Of a stretch of DNA of 64,000 nucleotides, positions 8,318 to 17,553 are shown piece by piece. Each line of letters begins with the position of its first letter. Positions within the stretch are counted from its first letter, which is position 1. Made by a program: the position numbers and the translations under genes. The notes under the pieces are model-generated. The model saw only the letters and a list, made by a program, of their open reading frames with translations, had not been told where the DNA came from and did not search any database. Source of the stretch: an uncultured Pseudomonas sp. (GTDB taxonomy: Bacteria; Pseudomonadota; Gammaproteobacteria; Pseudomonadales; Pseudomonadaceae); assembly GCF_946885955.1 (NCBI RefSeq), contig NZ_CAMPHI010000014.1, positions 1-64,000 of the forward strand. Reading direction: 5' to 3'.

Positions 8318-8329
8318 TTGGAAACCGTT

Positions 8330-9073
8330 ATGGCCCAGGGCAAACGCTACCTGCTGACCGGGGCCAGCTCCGGCATCGGTGCCGCGCTTGCCCGCGAGTT
8401 GGCCGGCAAAGGCTACGATCTGGCCCTGGCCGCGCGACGCGCCGACAGCCTGCATCTGCTGGCAGCTGAACTGCAGGCGCGCTTCGGCCGCAAGGCGATT
8501 GTCCTGCCGCTCGACATCACCGACTACGACGCTTGCCACGATGCCGTCGGCCTTGCAGCGAACGCCCTGGGCGGGCTCGACGGGGTCATTGCCAACGCTG
8601 GTATCGCCTTGACCGGCAAAGCCGGTGGCGGGCACTTCAAACGCGTCCGCGTGACCCTGGAAACCAATCTGATCGGCAGCATCGCCTGCCTGGATGCGGC
8701 CTGCGCGCTGTTTCGCCGGCAAGGCCACGGCCATCTGGTGGCCATCGCCTCTGTGGCCGGTAAACGGGGCCTGCCGCATACCGCCGGCTATTCGGCGAGC
8801 AAGGCCGGGTTGATCAGCTACATGGAAGCCACCCGCGCCGAGCTGATGGGCAAAAATATCGACACCACCCTATTGCTTCCCGGTTTTATCGATACACCAC
8901 TGAACCGCGACATGGCCAGGCGTCCGTTTCTGATCGACGTCGAGCGCGGCGCCGCGCTACTCGCCAAACATATCGACAAACGCCATAGCAGCGCCTATGT
9001 GCCCAGTTGGCCCTGGGCGATTATCGGCCGCATACTGCCGTTCCTGCCCACCTCGATGATTGCCAAGTTCTAA
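8330..9073 (+). CDS. Short-chain dehydrogenase/reductase
   Basis: This is a 247-residue classical SDR. The cofactor motif TGASSGIG is at residues 10-17, followed by NAG in VIANAG. The catalytic Ser lies in IASVAGKRG, and Tyr154 and Lys158 are in YSASK. The Arg-rich AARRADS after beta-2 suggests NADP(H). The substrate is unknown. The ATG at 8330 is preferred to a TTG at 8318 just after the alaA stop. Its stop overlaps the next start (TAATG), so the two are translationally coupled. Confidence 0.9.
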   Translation: MAQGKRYLLTGASSGIGAALARELAGKGYDLALAARRADSLHLLAAELQARFGRKAIVLPLDITDYDACHDAVGLAANALGGLDGVIANAGIALTGKAGGGHFKRVRVTLETNLIGSIACLDAACALFRRQGHGHLVAIASVAGKRGLPHTAGYSASKAGLISYMEATRAELMGKNIDTTLLLPGFIDTPLNRDMARRPFLIDVERGAALLAKHIDKRHSSAYVPSWPWAIIGRILPFLPTSMIAKF

Positions 9074-9525
9074 TGGACCTACAGATCGACGACTTCTACA
9101 AAGATGCGGCCGCCGGCCTGCTAACCCTTTACCAGGTATTTCCGCGCAAGATGGCGCTGTACGTCGAGGACCTGATCGGCCGCGAGGAGCCCGACGAGTT
9201 CGGCCTGCCCACGCCGCGCCATCAGAGCTGCCTGGGCGCCTTGTTATGGCTGGCCGAGGAAGGTTACCTGCGCTTCGAGTCGACCATCGGCTACGACGCC
9301 CTCGATCAAGCGGTGCTCAGCGAAAAGGGCTTTCTGCGCTTGAGCCGTGGCGTGCCCCATGCCTTGCGCGAAGGCGAGAGCTTGCCGCCCAGCGTACGCC
9401 GGGTGCACGCCACCCTGGCCTTTCAGCTACGCGAAGCCTTGGCGCAACGACATGGCGAGCGCATCGCCCGGCTGACTCGCCTGCTCTTCGAAAGCGCTCT
9501 AGATCGGGCCAGCGACACAGTTTGA
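9073..9525 (+). CDS. Conserved hypothetical protein coupled to the SDR
   Basis: This 150-residue soluble, mostly helical protein starts within the SDR stop codon (TAATG). It contains KDAAAGLLTLYQVFPRK near the start, GLPTPRHQSCLGALLWLAEEG around residues 45-65 and LSEKGFLRL around 85. The middle part resembles a winged-helix-like arrangement (LGALLWLAEEGYLRF then a beta turn), but there is no clear recognition helix and no catalytic motif. I do not recognise the family. The coupling suggests a role with the upstream SDR. Confidence 0.8.
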   Translation: MDLQIDDFYKDAAAGLLTLYQVFPRKMALYVEDLIGREEPDEFGLPTPRHQSCLGALLWLAEEGYLRFESTIGYDALDQAVLSEKGFLRLSRGVPHALREGESLPPSVRRVHATLAFQLREALAQRHGERIARLTRLLFESALDRASDTV

Positions 9526-9605
9526 AATAGTCACTCGATTGAATAGCCACGGGCTTGGCCCTATATAGCCGGCATCCAGTAAGACTTTCCCATGAGGACT
9601 CGATA

Positions 9606-10475
9606 ATGCGTATCTTGCTGTTCCTGGCTACCAACCTGGCCGTGCTGCTGATTGCCAGCATTACCCTTAAGCTGTTGGGAGTCGATCGATACACCGGCCA
9701 GAACTACAGCAGCTTGCTGATTTTCTGCGCGGTATTCGGTTTCGCCGGCTCGCTGATTTCGCTGTTCATCTCCAAATGGATGGCGAAGATGAGCACCGGA
9801 ACCCAGATCATCACCCAGCCGCGCACCCGCCACGAGCAGTGGCTGTTGCAGACCGTCGAGCAGCTGTCTCGCGAGGCCGGGATCAAGATGCCGGAAGTCG
9901 GTATCTTCCCCGCTTACGAATCCAATGCCTTCGCCACCGGCTGGAACAAGAACGATGCCCTGGTCGCGGTCAGCCAGGGCCTGCTGGAGCGCTTCTCGCC
10001 CGATGAAGTGAAAGCCGTGCTGGCCCATGAAATCGGCCACGTGGCCAACGGCGACATGGTGACGCTGGCGCTGATCCAGGGCGTGGTGAACACCTTCGTG
10101 ATGTTCTTCGCGCGGATCTTCGGTAATTTCATCGACAAGGCGGTATTGAAGAACGAAGGCAGCCACGGAATCGGCTACTACCTGGCGACCATCTTCGCCG
10201 AGCTGGTGCTCGGGGTCCTGGCCAGCATCATCGTCATGTGGTTCTCGCGCAAGCGCGAATTCAGGGCTGACGAAGCCGGCGCACGCCTGGCTGGCCCGAC
10301 GGCCATGATCGCAGCCTTGCAACGCCTGCGAGCCGAACAAGGCGTACCGGTACAGATGCCTGACAGCCTCAATGCCTTTGGCATCAATGGCGGCCTGAAA
10401 CATGGCCTGGCCGGGCTGTTCATGACTCACCCGCCGCTCGAAGATCGTATCGAAGCGTTACGCCGCCTGAGCTAA
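9606..10475 (+). CDS. htpX: Membrane zinc metalloprotease HtpX
   Basis: This 289-residue inner-membrane M48 protease has four hydrophobic segments (about 4-22, 35-53, 155-175 and 190-212) with a cytosolic catalytic site. HEIGH starts at His141 and the third zinc ligand lies in [10 protein letters not shown] around residue 218-227. HtpX degrades damaged membrane proteins alongside FtsH. The ATG at 9606 has GAGGAC ahead of it; an upstream in-frame ATG at 9555 has no ribosome site. It ends in a strong terminator and stands as a single-gene unit. Confidence 0.95.
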   Translation: MRILLFLATNLAVLLIASITLKLLGVDRYTGQNYSSLLIFCAVFGFAGSLISLFISKWMAKMSTGTQIITQPRTRHEQWLLQTVEQLSREAGIKMPEVGIFPAYESNAFATGWNKNDALVAVSQGLLERFSPDEVKAVLAHEIGHVANGDMVTLALIQGVVNTFVMFFARIFGNFIDKAVLKNEGSHGIGYYLATIFAELVLGVLASIIVMWFSRKREFRADEAGARLAGPTAMIAALQRLRAEQGVPVQMPDSLNAFGINGGLKHGLAGLFMTHPPLEDRIEALRRLS

Positions 10476-10487
10476 GGGCGATAAACA

Positions 10488-10519
10488 AAAATGGCGACCT
10501 CGAAGGTCGCCATTTTTTT
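10488..10519 (+). terminator. Rho-independent terminator after htpX
   Basis: ATGGCGACC-TCGAA-GGTCGCCAT forms a nine-pair stem with a five-base loop, followed by a run of seven more T residues and preceded by A residues. It lies 13 bases past the htpX stop. Confidence 0.9.
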
Positions 10520-10606
10520 TGCAGCCTCATTGGCGCTCTCGGACGCAAGCCGCCTGACGAATCGGAAATCCGCGAGACCAGGCCCGAGCCGACCGGCACC
10601 CCAGGT

Positions 10607-11257
10607 TCAAGCTCTGCGCAACCGGTACACCCGCTCGTCCAGACGCTGCAGGCCACGCTGGCGGAATTTCTCATCCAGCGCGTCGCCACACTCAAGCGCT
10701 TCGATCCGCCACCCGCCGGCAAACAATTGCTGCACCTCGCCATCGCTCACGGCGAACGGCGGGCCCTGCATCTGCGCCTGTTCGTAATCCAGAGTAACCA
10801 GCAAGCCTTGATCGGCAACCGGCAGGATGGCCGAAAGATGTGCGACATAGCGCGGGCGCATTTCATCCGGCAGCGCAATCAGCGCGGCGCGGTCGTAAAA
10901 CGCCTGGCAGTCGCCGAGCTGCTGCGCCGTCAGGGCAAAAAAGTCGCCACAGTAAATTTCCACCGCCCCCGCGCGATAAACCACAAATGCGCCCTCCTGG
11001 CTGATCTGCGGTTGTAACTCATGTTCGAGGAAAAACGCCTCGACCGCCTCCTGCGCCAACTCGACGCCCACCACCCGATGCCCCAGGGAAGCCAACCAGG
11101 CGATATCCAGGCTTTTGCCACACAACGGCAGCAGCACCCGCGCCTGACTCGGCAGCGCCAAGGACGGCCAATGCCGCTGCAGACTGGGATTGACCTCCGG
11201 CAGATGGAAGCCGATCTCACCGCGCGCCCAACGCGCTTGCCAAAACTCCGCCTGCAT
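10607..11257 (-). CDS. tpm: Thiopurine S-methyltransferase
   Basis: This 216-residue SAM-dependent methyltransferase of the bacterial TPMT family has [15 protein letters not shown] at the N-terminus and [21 protein letters not shown] as the SAM-binding motif I region. [10 protein letters not shown] follows, then [10 protein letters not shown]. Bacterial Tpm methylates thiopurines and methylates selenite/tellurite species to volatile products. The start at 11257 has GGGGG upstream and gives the usual family length. It is convergent with htpX, separated by the terminator. Confidence 0.93.
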   Translation of the reverse strand: MQAEFWQARWARGEIGFHLPEVNPSLQRHWPSLALPSQARVLLPLCGKSLDIAWLASLGHRVVGVELAQEAVEAFFLEHELQPQISQEGAFVVYRAGAVEIYCGDFFALTAQQLGDCQAFYDRAALIALPDEMRPRYVAHLSAILPVADQGLLVTLDYEQAQMQGPPFAVSDGEVQQLFAGGWRIEALECGDALDEKFRQRGLQRLDERVYRLRRA

Positions 11258-11436
11258 AACACCCCCTATCGATAGCCAAGCCGTCGATGCTGACTGAAAC
11301 CTTCCTGAGAAGCCAATCATGCCGGCCACTTAAATGCAGATAAACATCGAAATATCCGATATTAATCTCAGTATATTTACGCTTTTATATTCGCATTAGC
11401 AGATGGAACATAGGGGCAATCGTTAAGGAGCCAGCC

Positions 11437-12204
11437 ATGTTGCCCAGCCTCTTCATCTCTCACGGTTCGCCCATGCTGGCCCTCGATCCCCAGGCCAGTG
11501 GCCCCGCCCTCGCCCGCCTGGCTGCCGAGTGGCCGAAGCCTAGCGCCATAGTGCTGGTGTCCGCCCATTGGGAAAGCGCCGATTTGCGCGTTGGCGCCGC
11601 CGCCCGGCCAGGCACCTGGCATGATTTCCATGGATTTCCCGCCGCCCTGTACGCGCTTAGCTACCCCGCACCTGGCGAACCCGCCCTGGCCGCGCGCATC
11701 GTCAATTTGCTCGACGACGCCGGCCTGGCCGCGCAACTCGACCATGAGCGGCCACTGGATCATGGCGCCTGGGTGCCGTTATCGCTGCTCTACCCGCAGG
11801 CCGATATTCCGGTTGTACAGATATCCTTACCCAGCCATTTCGGGCCGGCCCTGCAAAGCCGCATCGGCCGTGCCCTGGCGCCCCTGCGCGAACAGAACAT
11901 ACTGCTGATCGGCTCGGGCAGCATCACCCACAACCTGGGCCAACTTGATTGGCAGGCAGGCCCCGAGGTTATCGCGCCCTGGGCGCAAGCGTTTCGCGAT
12001 TGGACGGTCGACAAGCTGGCGAGCGACGATGAGAGCGCCCTGCACGATTACCGCCGCCAGGCACCTCACGCCGTACGCAGCCACCCGACCGAGGAACATC
12101 TGCTGCCGCTATTCTTCGCCCGCGCCGCTGGCGGCCGTTTTAAGGTCGAACACAGCGGCTTCAGCCTCGGCGCACTGGCGATGGATATCTACAGCTTCAC
12201 CTGA
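11437..12204 (+). CDS. DODA-type extradiol aromatic-ring-opening dioxygenase (YgiD-like)
   Basis: This 255-residue class III extradiol dioxygenase-like protein has the expected metal-ligand histidines: His9 in LFISHGSPM, one in SAHWES, one in LDHGAWVP and one in SLPSHFGP. There is also ITHNLGQLD near residue 165. Family members such as plant DODA and E. coli YgiD cleave the 4,5 bond of L-DOPA with Fe or Zn. The physiological substrate here is unknown. TAAGGAG lies six bases before the ATG. It ends 11 bases from the convergent cNMP gene. Confidence 0.88.
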   Translation: MLPSLFISHGSPMLALDPQASGPALARLAAEWPKPSAIVLVSAHWESADLRVGAAARPGTWHDFHGFPAALYALSYPAPGEPALAARIVNLLDDAGLAAQLDHERPLDHGAWVPLSLLYPQADIPVVQISLPSHFGPALQSRIGRALAPLREQNILLIGSGSITHNLGQLDWQAGPEVIAPWAQAFRDWTVDKLASDDESALHDYRRQAPHAVRSHPTEEHLLPLFFARAAGGRFKVEHSGFSLGALAMDIYSFT

Positions 12205-12215
12205 CCCGGCGGCAT

Positions 12216-13277
12216 TCAGGCGGCATTCGGCTCCTGTGGCGGATCCTTGAGCAGATAGGCCTCGAACCCCAACTGATTGAGCAAATGCACCGCCAGCTCA
12301 CTGCGAATGCCACCTTCCGCGGTCACCGCATAGAGGGTATCGCGATCCAGGGTTTCGGCCTGACCACGCAGATTGGCGACCGGCAGGCTGATGCTGCCGG
12401 GCTGATGGCTGATGCGGTACTCCACGGACAGACGCACATCCAGCAATAGCAGCTGTCGCTGGTCGCGCGCGACCATCTGCTTCAGCTGCTCCGTAGTGGC
12501 CTGAGGAATCAGCGTCGGGTGCACCAGTTCGACGAACAGCTCACGGTCTAGACGCGCTAACACCCCATCTTCGAGCATGGTCACGGTAGCCGAACGCACG
12601 GCACCGCTGACCAGCGCCTCCTCACCGAAAAAATCCCCGACCTGCAGAATCTGCTGCGGCTCCTGCTGGTAGGCCGAAGGCAGCGTCACCGCCGCCCGGC
12701 CGCTTTTGAGCACGAAAAAATGCTCACCCGGCTCGCCGTAGCGCACAACGGCTTCGCCCGCCGCCACCTCGATATCCTCGAAGCGCGCCAGCAAGGTATG
12801 CAGATGCGACGGCGGCAATCGGCCGAACAACGGCGAGCTCAATAATTTGCCCAGCCAGTCTTCGTCATCGTGCTGGTCGTCGACTTGGGTATCGAGGCTC
12901 ACCACGCCGTAATCGGCAGTCTGGCTCCAGCTCAGCAACCGCTCCAGCAGACCGCGATCCACCGCGAACAGGCTGACATCGCTGAACGCCACCACCGACT
13001 GCACATGGGGTTGCGCCTCGTTGAGCGCATTGCAGGCTTGCGGGCTGCCCGCCAGCATCGACTTGCGTGCGCCCTCTTCACCCACCCCGACCTTACCTTC
13101 CAACAGGTAGTACAACGCCGTGGATTTCTCCCCGCGCTTGAACAGCGGGGTTCCGGCTTTGCGCTGCACCAGTTGCACGCTATCGAGCACTTGTTGGCGG
13201 TATTGCGGGCTGAGAAAGTCGAACGGACTGAATCGGAGCAGCGTCTCCAACGTCAGAGAAGGTGTAGCGGTACCCAT
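12216..13277 (-). CDS. Double cyclic-nucleotide-binding domain protein with inactive rhodanese tail
   Basis: This 353-residue cytosolic protein has three parts. Residues 10-130 form a degenerate CNB domain (FKRGEKSTALYYLLEGKVGV). Residues about 150-265 form a second CNB domain with a near-intact phosphate-binding cassette (FGEEALVSGAVRSATV). Residues about 270-345 form a rhodanese domain (LLLLDVRLSVEYRISHQPGS). The rhodanese active-site loop reads AVTAEGGIRSE, with no cysteine, so sulfur transfer is not expected. The likely role is a cAMP- or ligand-responsive sensor or scaffold; there is no DNA-binding helix-turn-helix. The start at 13277 has GGAGGG upstream. Confidence 0.87.
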   Translation of the reverse strand: MGTATPSLTLETLLRFSPFDFLSPQYRQQVLDSVQLVQRKAGTPLFKRGEKSTALYYLLEGKVGVGEEGARKSMLAGSPQACNALNEAQPHVQSVVAFSDVSLFAVDRGLLERLLSWSQTADYGVVSLDTQVDDQHDDEDWLGKLLSSPLFGRLPPSHLHTLLARFEDIEVAAGEAVVRYGEPGEHFFVLKSGRAAVTLPSAYQQEPQQILQVGDFFGEEALVSGAVRSATVTMLEDGVLARLDRELFVELVHPTLIPQATTEQLKQMVARDQRQLLLLDVRLSVEYRISHQPGSISLPVANLRGQAETLDRDTLYAVTAEGGIRSELAVHLLNQLGFEAYLLKDPPQEPNAA

Positions 13278-13643
13278 AACGATGCCCTCCGCAATGACGA
13301 TCGGCGCATGAGCCACCCATAGGTTCACACTAGCTCATAGCATAACGACAGGGCGTTCATTTCGTCAGCGTAGCGCCCGAAGCCATCGCGCTTTTCGAGT
13401 GGTTGTTTCGGCCAATACTATTTTCACGCGCCCCCAAGTCGGCGGCCGCGAGGCCATGGGCACCCGGCGCCCACTTGCAGGTTGTGTAGAGCACTCCAGG
13501 TCATCCAGCGCACCACCACAGTGAAGCGAACCGCGCCAGTCACGGGGCTAGGCGCCATGCCGGGCGCACCCACAAAAAAACCGGCCAAAGGACCGGTTTT
13601 AGTAAGTTTCAGGTTGATAAGGGAATACCTGAAATTGTATCAA
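13278..13643. other. Intergenic region between the cNMP gene and the tRNA cluster
   Basis: I see no credible gene. The only structured element is the tRNA-Leu terminator at 13574-13600. The remainder has lower GC near 13400-13430 (GGTTGTTTCGGCCAATACTA) and otherwise ordinary GC-rich sequence. It is close to the place where the order departs from the PAO1 map. Confidence 0.6.
13574..13600 (-). terminator. Terminator of tRNA-Leu
   Basis: AAAACCGG-CCAAAGGA-CCGGTTTT forms a stem, and on the minus strand it is followed by a T run. It lies 44 bases past the tRNA-Leu 3' end. Confidence 0.8.
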
Positions 13644-13730
13644 TGGTGCCCGAAGCCGGAATCGAACCGGCACGGGGTTACCCCCGAGGGATTTTAAGTC
13701 CCTTGCGTCTACCGATTTCGCCATTCGGGC
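13644..13730 (-). tRNA. tRNA-Leu(TAA)
   Basis: The minus strand reads GCCCGAATGGCGAAATCGG at the 5' end. The anticodon is TAA (GACTTAAAATC), with a long variable arm (CCTCGGGGGTAACCCCGTG) as expected for a class II tRNA, and an encoded CCA. Length is 87 bases. It has its own promoter at 13756-13784. Confidence 0.97.
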
Positions 13731-13755
13731 GGTAGAGCGTTTGAACAAGGTCTGG

Positions 13756-13784
13756 ACTATATACAGCCTTGGCAGGTCTCGCAA
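13756..13784 (-). promoter_or_regulatory. sigma-70 promoter of tRNA-Leu
   Basis: On the minus strand TTGCGA (13779-13784), 17 bases, then TATAGT (13756-13761). The predicted start is about 20 bases before the mature tRNA-Leu 5' end. Confidence 0.6.
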
Positions 13785-13801
13785 GGCGTCCAGCTCTCAA
13801 C

Positions 13802-13838
13802 AAAAAAGCCTCGTAAATCATCGATCTACGAGGCTTTT
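13802..13838 (-). terminator. Terminator after tRNA-Cys
   Basis: AAAAGCCTCGTA and CTACGAGGCTTTT pair (one mismatch at the loop side) around a short loop. On the minus strand the stem is followed by TTTTTTG. It lies just past the tRNA-Cys 3' end and ahead of the tRNA-Leu promoter. Confidence 0.8.
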
Positions 13839-13843
13839 CTAAT

Positions 13844-13917
13844 TGGAGGCTGAGGTCGGAATCGAACCGGCGTTCACGGATTTGCAATCCGGTGCATAAC
13901 CACTCTGCTACTCAGCC
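13844..13917 (-). tRNA. tRNA-Cys(GCA)
   Basis: The minus strand reads GGCTGAGTAGCAGAGTGG at the 5' end, with anticodon GCA (GGATTGCAAATCC) and an encoded CCA end. Length is 74 bases. There is little room for its own promoter after tRNA-Gly, so it is probably made by read-through from the tRNA-Gly promoter. Confidence 0.97.
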
Positions 13918-13937
13918 GAAAACTAAATCTTTGAAAC

Positions 13938-13962
13938 TAAACGGGCCGTTCTGGACGGCCCG
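13938..13962 (-). terminator. Hairpin between tRNA-Gly and tRNA-Cys
   Basis: ACGGGCCGT-TCTGG-ACGGCCCGT forms a nine-pair stem, followed on the minus strand by TTTAGTTTC. This could be a leaky terminator or a processing hairpin, because tRNA-Cys downstream has no obvious separate promoter. Confidence 0.55.
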
Positions 13963-13969
13963 TTGAAAT

Positions 13970-14045
<76 letters not shown>

Positions 14046-14065
14046 TTGTCGTGTTGACGGGCGCC

Positions 14066-14093
14066 ATTCTATAGCTTCAAAACGCCCCGTCAA
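14066..14093 (-). promoter_or_regulatory. sigma-70 promoter of the tRNA-Gly/Cys transcript
   Basis: On the minus strand TTGACG (14088-14093), 16 bases, then TAGAAT (14066-14071), followed by a GC-rich discriminator (GGCGCCCG). It has the same hexamers as the promoter at 222-250. It lies only 20 bases past the pgsA stop. Confidence 0.7.
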
Positions 14094-14112
14094 GCCCTTG
14101 ATTCAAAAAAGC

Positions 14113-14673
14113 TTATTTCTTTTCCGCAGTGGTACGCAGGTGCGGCCAGGCGGCCATCAGGTAATGCACCATCGACCACAGGGTCAGCACTGCGGCAATA
14201 ATCAACAACACATAGCCGACTATCACCCAGAGGGTAAATGTCGGTGGATTGGCCAGCAGCATCATGAGGGCGACCATTTGCGCCGCGGTCTTCCATTTGC
14301 CCAGGTTGGACACCGCGACCTGCGCCCGCGCACCCAACTCTGCCATCCATTCGCGCAGCGCCGAGACCACGATTTCGCGGCCGATGATGATAGCCGCCGG
14401 CAGCGTCAGCCACAGGTTGCCGTGCTCCGCTACCAGCAGCACCAGAGCGACCGCCACCATCAGCTTATCCGCGACCGGATCGAGAAAGGCGCCAAAAGGC
14501 GTGCTCTGCTCCCAGCGCCGCGCCAGGTAGCCATCCAGCCAGTCGGTGGCGGCGGCAATAGCGAATACCGCACTGGCGGCCCAGTAGCTCCAGCTGAACG
14601 GCAGGTAGAACAGCAGAATAAAGACCGGAATCAGCGCTACGCGGAGCACGGTGAGTAAATTGGGGATATTCAT
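14113..14673 (-). CDS. pgsA: CDP-diacylglycerol-glycerol-3-phosphate 3-phosphatidyltransferase
   Basis: This 186-residue integral membrane enzyme makes phosphatidylglycerol phosphate, the committed step to PG and cardiolipin. It contains the full CDP-alcohol phosphotransferase motif D-G-x2-A-R-x8-G-x3-D-x3-D, seen as [11 protein letters not shown] followed by [11 protein letters not shown] at about residues 55-80. Several hydrophobic segments cover the rest. The ATG at 14673 is used; the preceding in-frame TTG adds only one residue. It lies 33 bases after uvrC in the gacA-uvrC-pgsA operon. Confidence 0.96.
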   Translation of the reverse strand: MNIPNLLTVLRVALIPVFILLFYLPFSWSYWAASAVFAIAAATDWLDGYLARRWEQSTPFGAFLDPVADKLMVAVALVLLVAEHGNLWLTLPAAIIIGREIVVSALREWMAELGARAQVAVSNLGKWKTAAQMVALMMLLANPPTFTLWVIVGYVLLIIAAVLTLWSMVHYLMAAWPHLRTTAEKK

Positions 14674-14706
14674 CAAGGGGACTTGGCGGCTAAGTGATTC
14701 GGCATT

Positions 14707-16545
14707 CTACTCGCTGTGCAGGGCTGCATAAATCAGCTCGGCAAGCTTTTTACTGATCCCTGGCGCCTTGCCGATTTCCTCGACGCTGGCGCGGGTCAAC
14801 TCCTGTAGACCACCAAAGTGGTTGAGCAATTCACGCCGCCGTTTCGGCCCGACCCCGGCGACATCCTCCAGGGTCGAAGTACGCCGCGCCTTGCCGCGAC
14901 GCGCGCGGTGCCCGGTAATGGCGAAGCGGTGCGACTCGTCGCGTATCTGCTGGATCAGATGCAACGCCGGCGAGTGCCCCGGCAACGTGAATTCATGATC
15001 GGCGTCATTCAGATACAGGGTTTCCAGCCCGGGCTTGCGGGTTGTGCCCTTGGCCACGCCAAGCAGGATCAACTCGGGCACCGCCAGCTCTTCGAGCACG
15101 TTGCGAGCCATGGCCAGTTGCCCCTTACCGCCGTCGACCAACAGGATATCCGGCAACTTGCCCTCACCATCCTTGATTTTGCTGAACCGCCGCGTCAGCG
15201 CCTGGTGCATCGCGGCATAGTCGTCGCCACCGGTAACGCCTTCGATGTTGTAACGGCGATAGTCGGATTTCAGCGCCCCCTCCGGGCCAAACACCACGCA
15301 GGAGGCGACCGTCGCTTCGCCGCTGGTATGACTGATATCGAAGCACTCCAGGCGCTGCGGTACCTCATCCAGCTTCAAAGCCTCAGCCAGGGCTTCGAAG
15401 CGCGCCGCCACATGCTGCCGATTGGCCAGTCGTGCACTGAGCGCCTGCTCGGCGTTGGTCACCGCCAGCTGCTGCCAGCGCGCACGATTACCGCGCACCC
15501 GATAACTGATCTCCAGTTCGCGACCACGCACTTCATCAATGGCGGCGATCAGCGTGGGGAAGTCCGCATGCTGGACGTTGACGATCAGTTCGCTCGGCAG
15601 ATCGCGCTCCTCGTTACCCAGGTAATACTGGGCGAGGAAGGCCAGAAGCACTTCACTGCTGTCTTCCTCGATCGCCACCTGGGGAAAGAAATTCTTGCTG
15701 CCCAACACCCGACCGCCACGCACGCTGATCAAATGCACGCAGGCGCCGCCCGGCGTGACCATGGCAGCGACCACATCGACATCGCCGGTGCCGCCCTCCA
15801 TGCTTTGCTGATCCTGAACGCGCCGCACCAGGGCAATCTGGTCACGCAACTCGGCAGCACGCTCGAAATCGAGCTCACCCGCGGCTTTCTGCATGGCACT
15901 GGACAGCTCGTCGCTCAGGGCGTTGCTGCGCCCCTCGAGAAACATCACCGAGTGACGCACGTCCTCGGCGTATTCCGCCGGTTCGACCAGGCCGACGCAC
16001 GGCCCCTTACAGCGCTTGATCTGATATTGCAGGCAAGGCCGGGTGCGATTTCTGTAGAAGCTGTCTTCGCACTGCCGGACCAGAAACGCCTTTTGCAACA
16101 GATTGAGACTCTCGCGAATAGCGCCGGCGCTGGGATAAGGCCCGAAATATCGCCCCTTGGGTTTCTTTGCACCACGGTGAATGCTCAGCCGCGGATATTG
16201 ATCATCCGACAAAAATACATAGGGGTAGGATTTGTCGTCGCGCAACAGGATGTTGTACGGCGGCCGCCACTCCTTGATCAGCGTCTGCTCGAGCAGCAGC
16301 GCCTCGGTTTCGTTGGCGGTGATGGTGGTTTCGATCTGGGCGATCTTGCCGACCAGGGCAGCGGTTTTCGGCGCCTGGCCAGTCTTTCGAAAGTAGCTGG
16401 CCAGGCGCTTTTTCAGGTTTTTCGCTTTACCGACGTAGAGCAGCTTGGCGCCCGCATCGAACATGCGGTAGACACCGGGGCGAGCACTACAGGTCGCAAG
16501 AAAAGCGCTTGGATCGAAAGCCGCGCCGGTTTCAGCTGGAGGCAT
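14707..16545 (-). CDS. uvrC: UvrABC excinuclease subunit C
   Basis: This 612-residue protein makes both incisions in nucleotide excision repair. It has an N-terminal GIY-YIG nuclease ([10 protein letters not shown] then [13 protein letters not shown], residues 18-47), a Cys-rich cluster ([21 protein letters not shown] written with gaps near 155-180), and a UVR motif that binds UvrB near 200-235. The RNase H-like nuclease follows (FDISHTSGE and [10 protein letters not shown]). Tandem HhH motifs sit at the C-terminus ([22 protein letters not shown]). Its start overlaps the end of gacA by 14 bases, which is the classical Pseudomonas gacA-uvrC arrangement. Confidence 0.97.
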   Translation of the reverse strand: MPPAETGAAFDPSAFLATCSARPGVYRMFDAGAKLLYVGKAKNLKKRLASYFRKTGQAPKTAALVGKIAQIETTITANETEALLLEQTLIKEWRPPYNILLRDDKSYPYVFLSDDQYPRLSIHRGAKKPKGRYFGPYPSAGAIRESLNLLQKAFLVRQCEDSFYRNRTRPCLQYQIKRCKGPCVGLVEPAEYAEDVRHSVMFLEGRSNALSDELSSAMQKAAGELDFERAAELRDQIALVRRVQDQQSMEGGTGDVDVVAAMVTPGGACVHLISVRGGRVLGSKNFFPQVAIEEDSSEVLLAFLAQYYLGNEERDLPSELIVNVQHADFPTLIAAIDEVRGRELEISYRVRGNRARWQQLAVTNAEQALSARLANRQHVAARFEALAEALKLDEVPQRLECFDISHTSGEATVASCVVFGPEGALKSDYRRYNIEGVTGGDDYAAMHQALTRRFSKIKDGEGKLPDILLVDGGKGQLAMARNVLEELAVPELILLGVAKGTTRKPGLETLYLNDADHEFTLPGHSPALHLIQQIRDESHRFAITGHRARRGKARRTSTLEDVAGVGPKRRRELLNHFGGLQELTRASVEEIGKAPGISKKLAELIYAALHSE

Positions 16546-17176
16546 CGATCATGCCATGGCGCACCGCTAACAGCGCCAGCTCCACATCGCTGCTGATCGA
16601 GAGTTTTTCGAAGATGCGGTAGCGGTAGGTATTGACGGTTTTCGGCGACAGACACAACTTGTCGGAGATGCTTTGCACCTTCTGGCAGCCGGCAATCATC
16701 AGCGCAATCTGAATCTCACGCTCGGATAGCAAGTCGAACGGCGAGTTATTGCTCTGCGGCTGGAACGACTTGAGCGCAAGTTGTTGCGCAATTTGCGGGC
16801 TGATGTAGCGCTGCCCCGCGAAGACCAGGCGAATGGCTTGCACCATCTCGGTCAAGGCCGCGCCTTTGGTCATGTAGCCGGCCGCCCCGGCTTGCAGCAA
16901 GCGCGTGGGAAAAGGGTCTTCTTCACAAGCGGTAACGGCTACGACCTTCAGATCGGGATAGCTGCGCATCAGCTTGCGGGTTGCCTCAAGCCCCCCGATA
17001 CCCGGCATCTTGACGTCCATCAGGACGACATCCGGCTTCAGCTCGCGGGCCTTTTTCAGCGCCTCTTCCCCGGACTCGGCCTGACCGACAACCTGTAGGC
17101 CATCGATATCGGCGAGCATGCGCGTGATACCTGTACGAACCAGATCATGGTCATCGACCACCAGCACCCTAATCAA
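16532..17176 (-). CDS. gacA: Response regulator GacA
   Basis: This 214-residue response regulator has a receiver domain (VVDDHDL acidic pocket, Asp54 in [10 protein letters not shown], Lys in GYMTKGA) and a C-terminal LuxR-type helix-turn-helix ([30 protein letters not shown]). It is nearly identical to known Pseudomonas GacA proteins. Phosphorylated by GacS, it activates the small RNAs RsmY/RsmZ/RsmX that titrate RsmA, controlling secondary metabolism and biofilm. The start codon is TTG, as in other pseudomonads, with GAGGTG five bases upstream. Confidence 0.97.
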   Translation of the reverse strand: MIRVLVVDDHDLVRTGITRMLADIDGLQVVGQAESGEEALKKARELKPDVVLMDVKMPGIGGLEATRKLMRSYPDLKVVAVTACEEDPFPTRLLQAGAAGYMTKGAALTEMVQAIRLVFAGQRYISPQIAQQLALKSFQPQSNNSPFDLLSEREIQIALMIAGCQKVQSISDKLCLSPKTVNTYRYRIFEKLSISSDVELALLAVRHGMIDASS

Positions 17177-17329
17177 GCGACACCTCGTTCTGCGTCAGCC
17201 GCTGTTTATAGCGGTCTTGTGGACGATTTGCCAACCTTACAACAAGGAAAGACCAACCTAGCTTGGCGCATAAACCTCAGATAGCAAGCCTGCATTGCGG
17301 CCGAAAAACTGCTGATCTGACTATAAAGA

Positions 17330-17419
17330 TGGCGGAAGCGGTGAGATTCGAACTCACGGAAGAGTTTCCCCTTCGACGGTTTTCAAGACCGTTGCATTCA
17401 ACCGCTCTGCCACGCTTCC
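17330..17419 (-). tRNA. tRNA-Ser(TGA)
   Basis: The minus strand reads GGAAGCGTGGCAGAGCGG at the 5' end. The anticodon is TGA (GTCTTGAAAAC), with a long variable arm and an encoded CCA. Length is 90 bases. It sits alone between gacA and yccA with its own promoter. Confidence 0.97.
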
Positions 17420-17438
17420 GGCGTAAGTGCGGGCGGCA

Positions 17439-17466
17439 ATCTTACCCGAACGTAACACGCTGTCAA
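17439..17466 (-). promoter_or_regulatory. sigma-70 promoter of tRNA-Ser
   Basis: On the minus strand a consensus TTGACA (17461-17466), 16 bases, then TAAGAT (17439-17444). The predicted start is roughly a dozen bases before the tRNA 5' end. Confidence 0.7.
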
Positions 17467-17476
17467 ACTCTCCGAC

Positions 17477-17504
17477 TTGGAGCAGCGGCAGGCTCTGTTA
17501 TGAT
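17477..17504 (+). promoter_or_regulatory. Candidate yccA promoter
   Basis: TTGGAG (17477-17482), 16 bases, then TATGAT (17499-17504), about 50 bases before the yccA ATG. It is divergent from the tRNA-Ser promoter, with the two -35 boxes ten bases apart. Confidence 0.45.
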
Positions 17505-17553
17505 CGACCCAACTCTGATCACAGAACCATCCGCTACATAAAGGAGCGTCGCG

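Noticed and set aside
14818..16596. Long open frame of 592 codons antisense to uvrC
   Set aside because: It is the mirror of a highly conserved uvrC gene; GC-rich third positions in Pseudomonas produce long antisense frames, and there is no ribosome site or recognisable domain.
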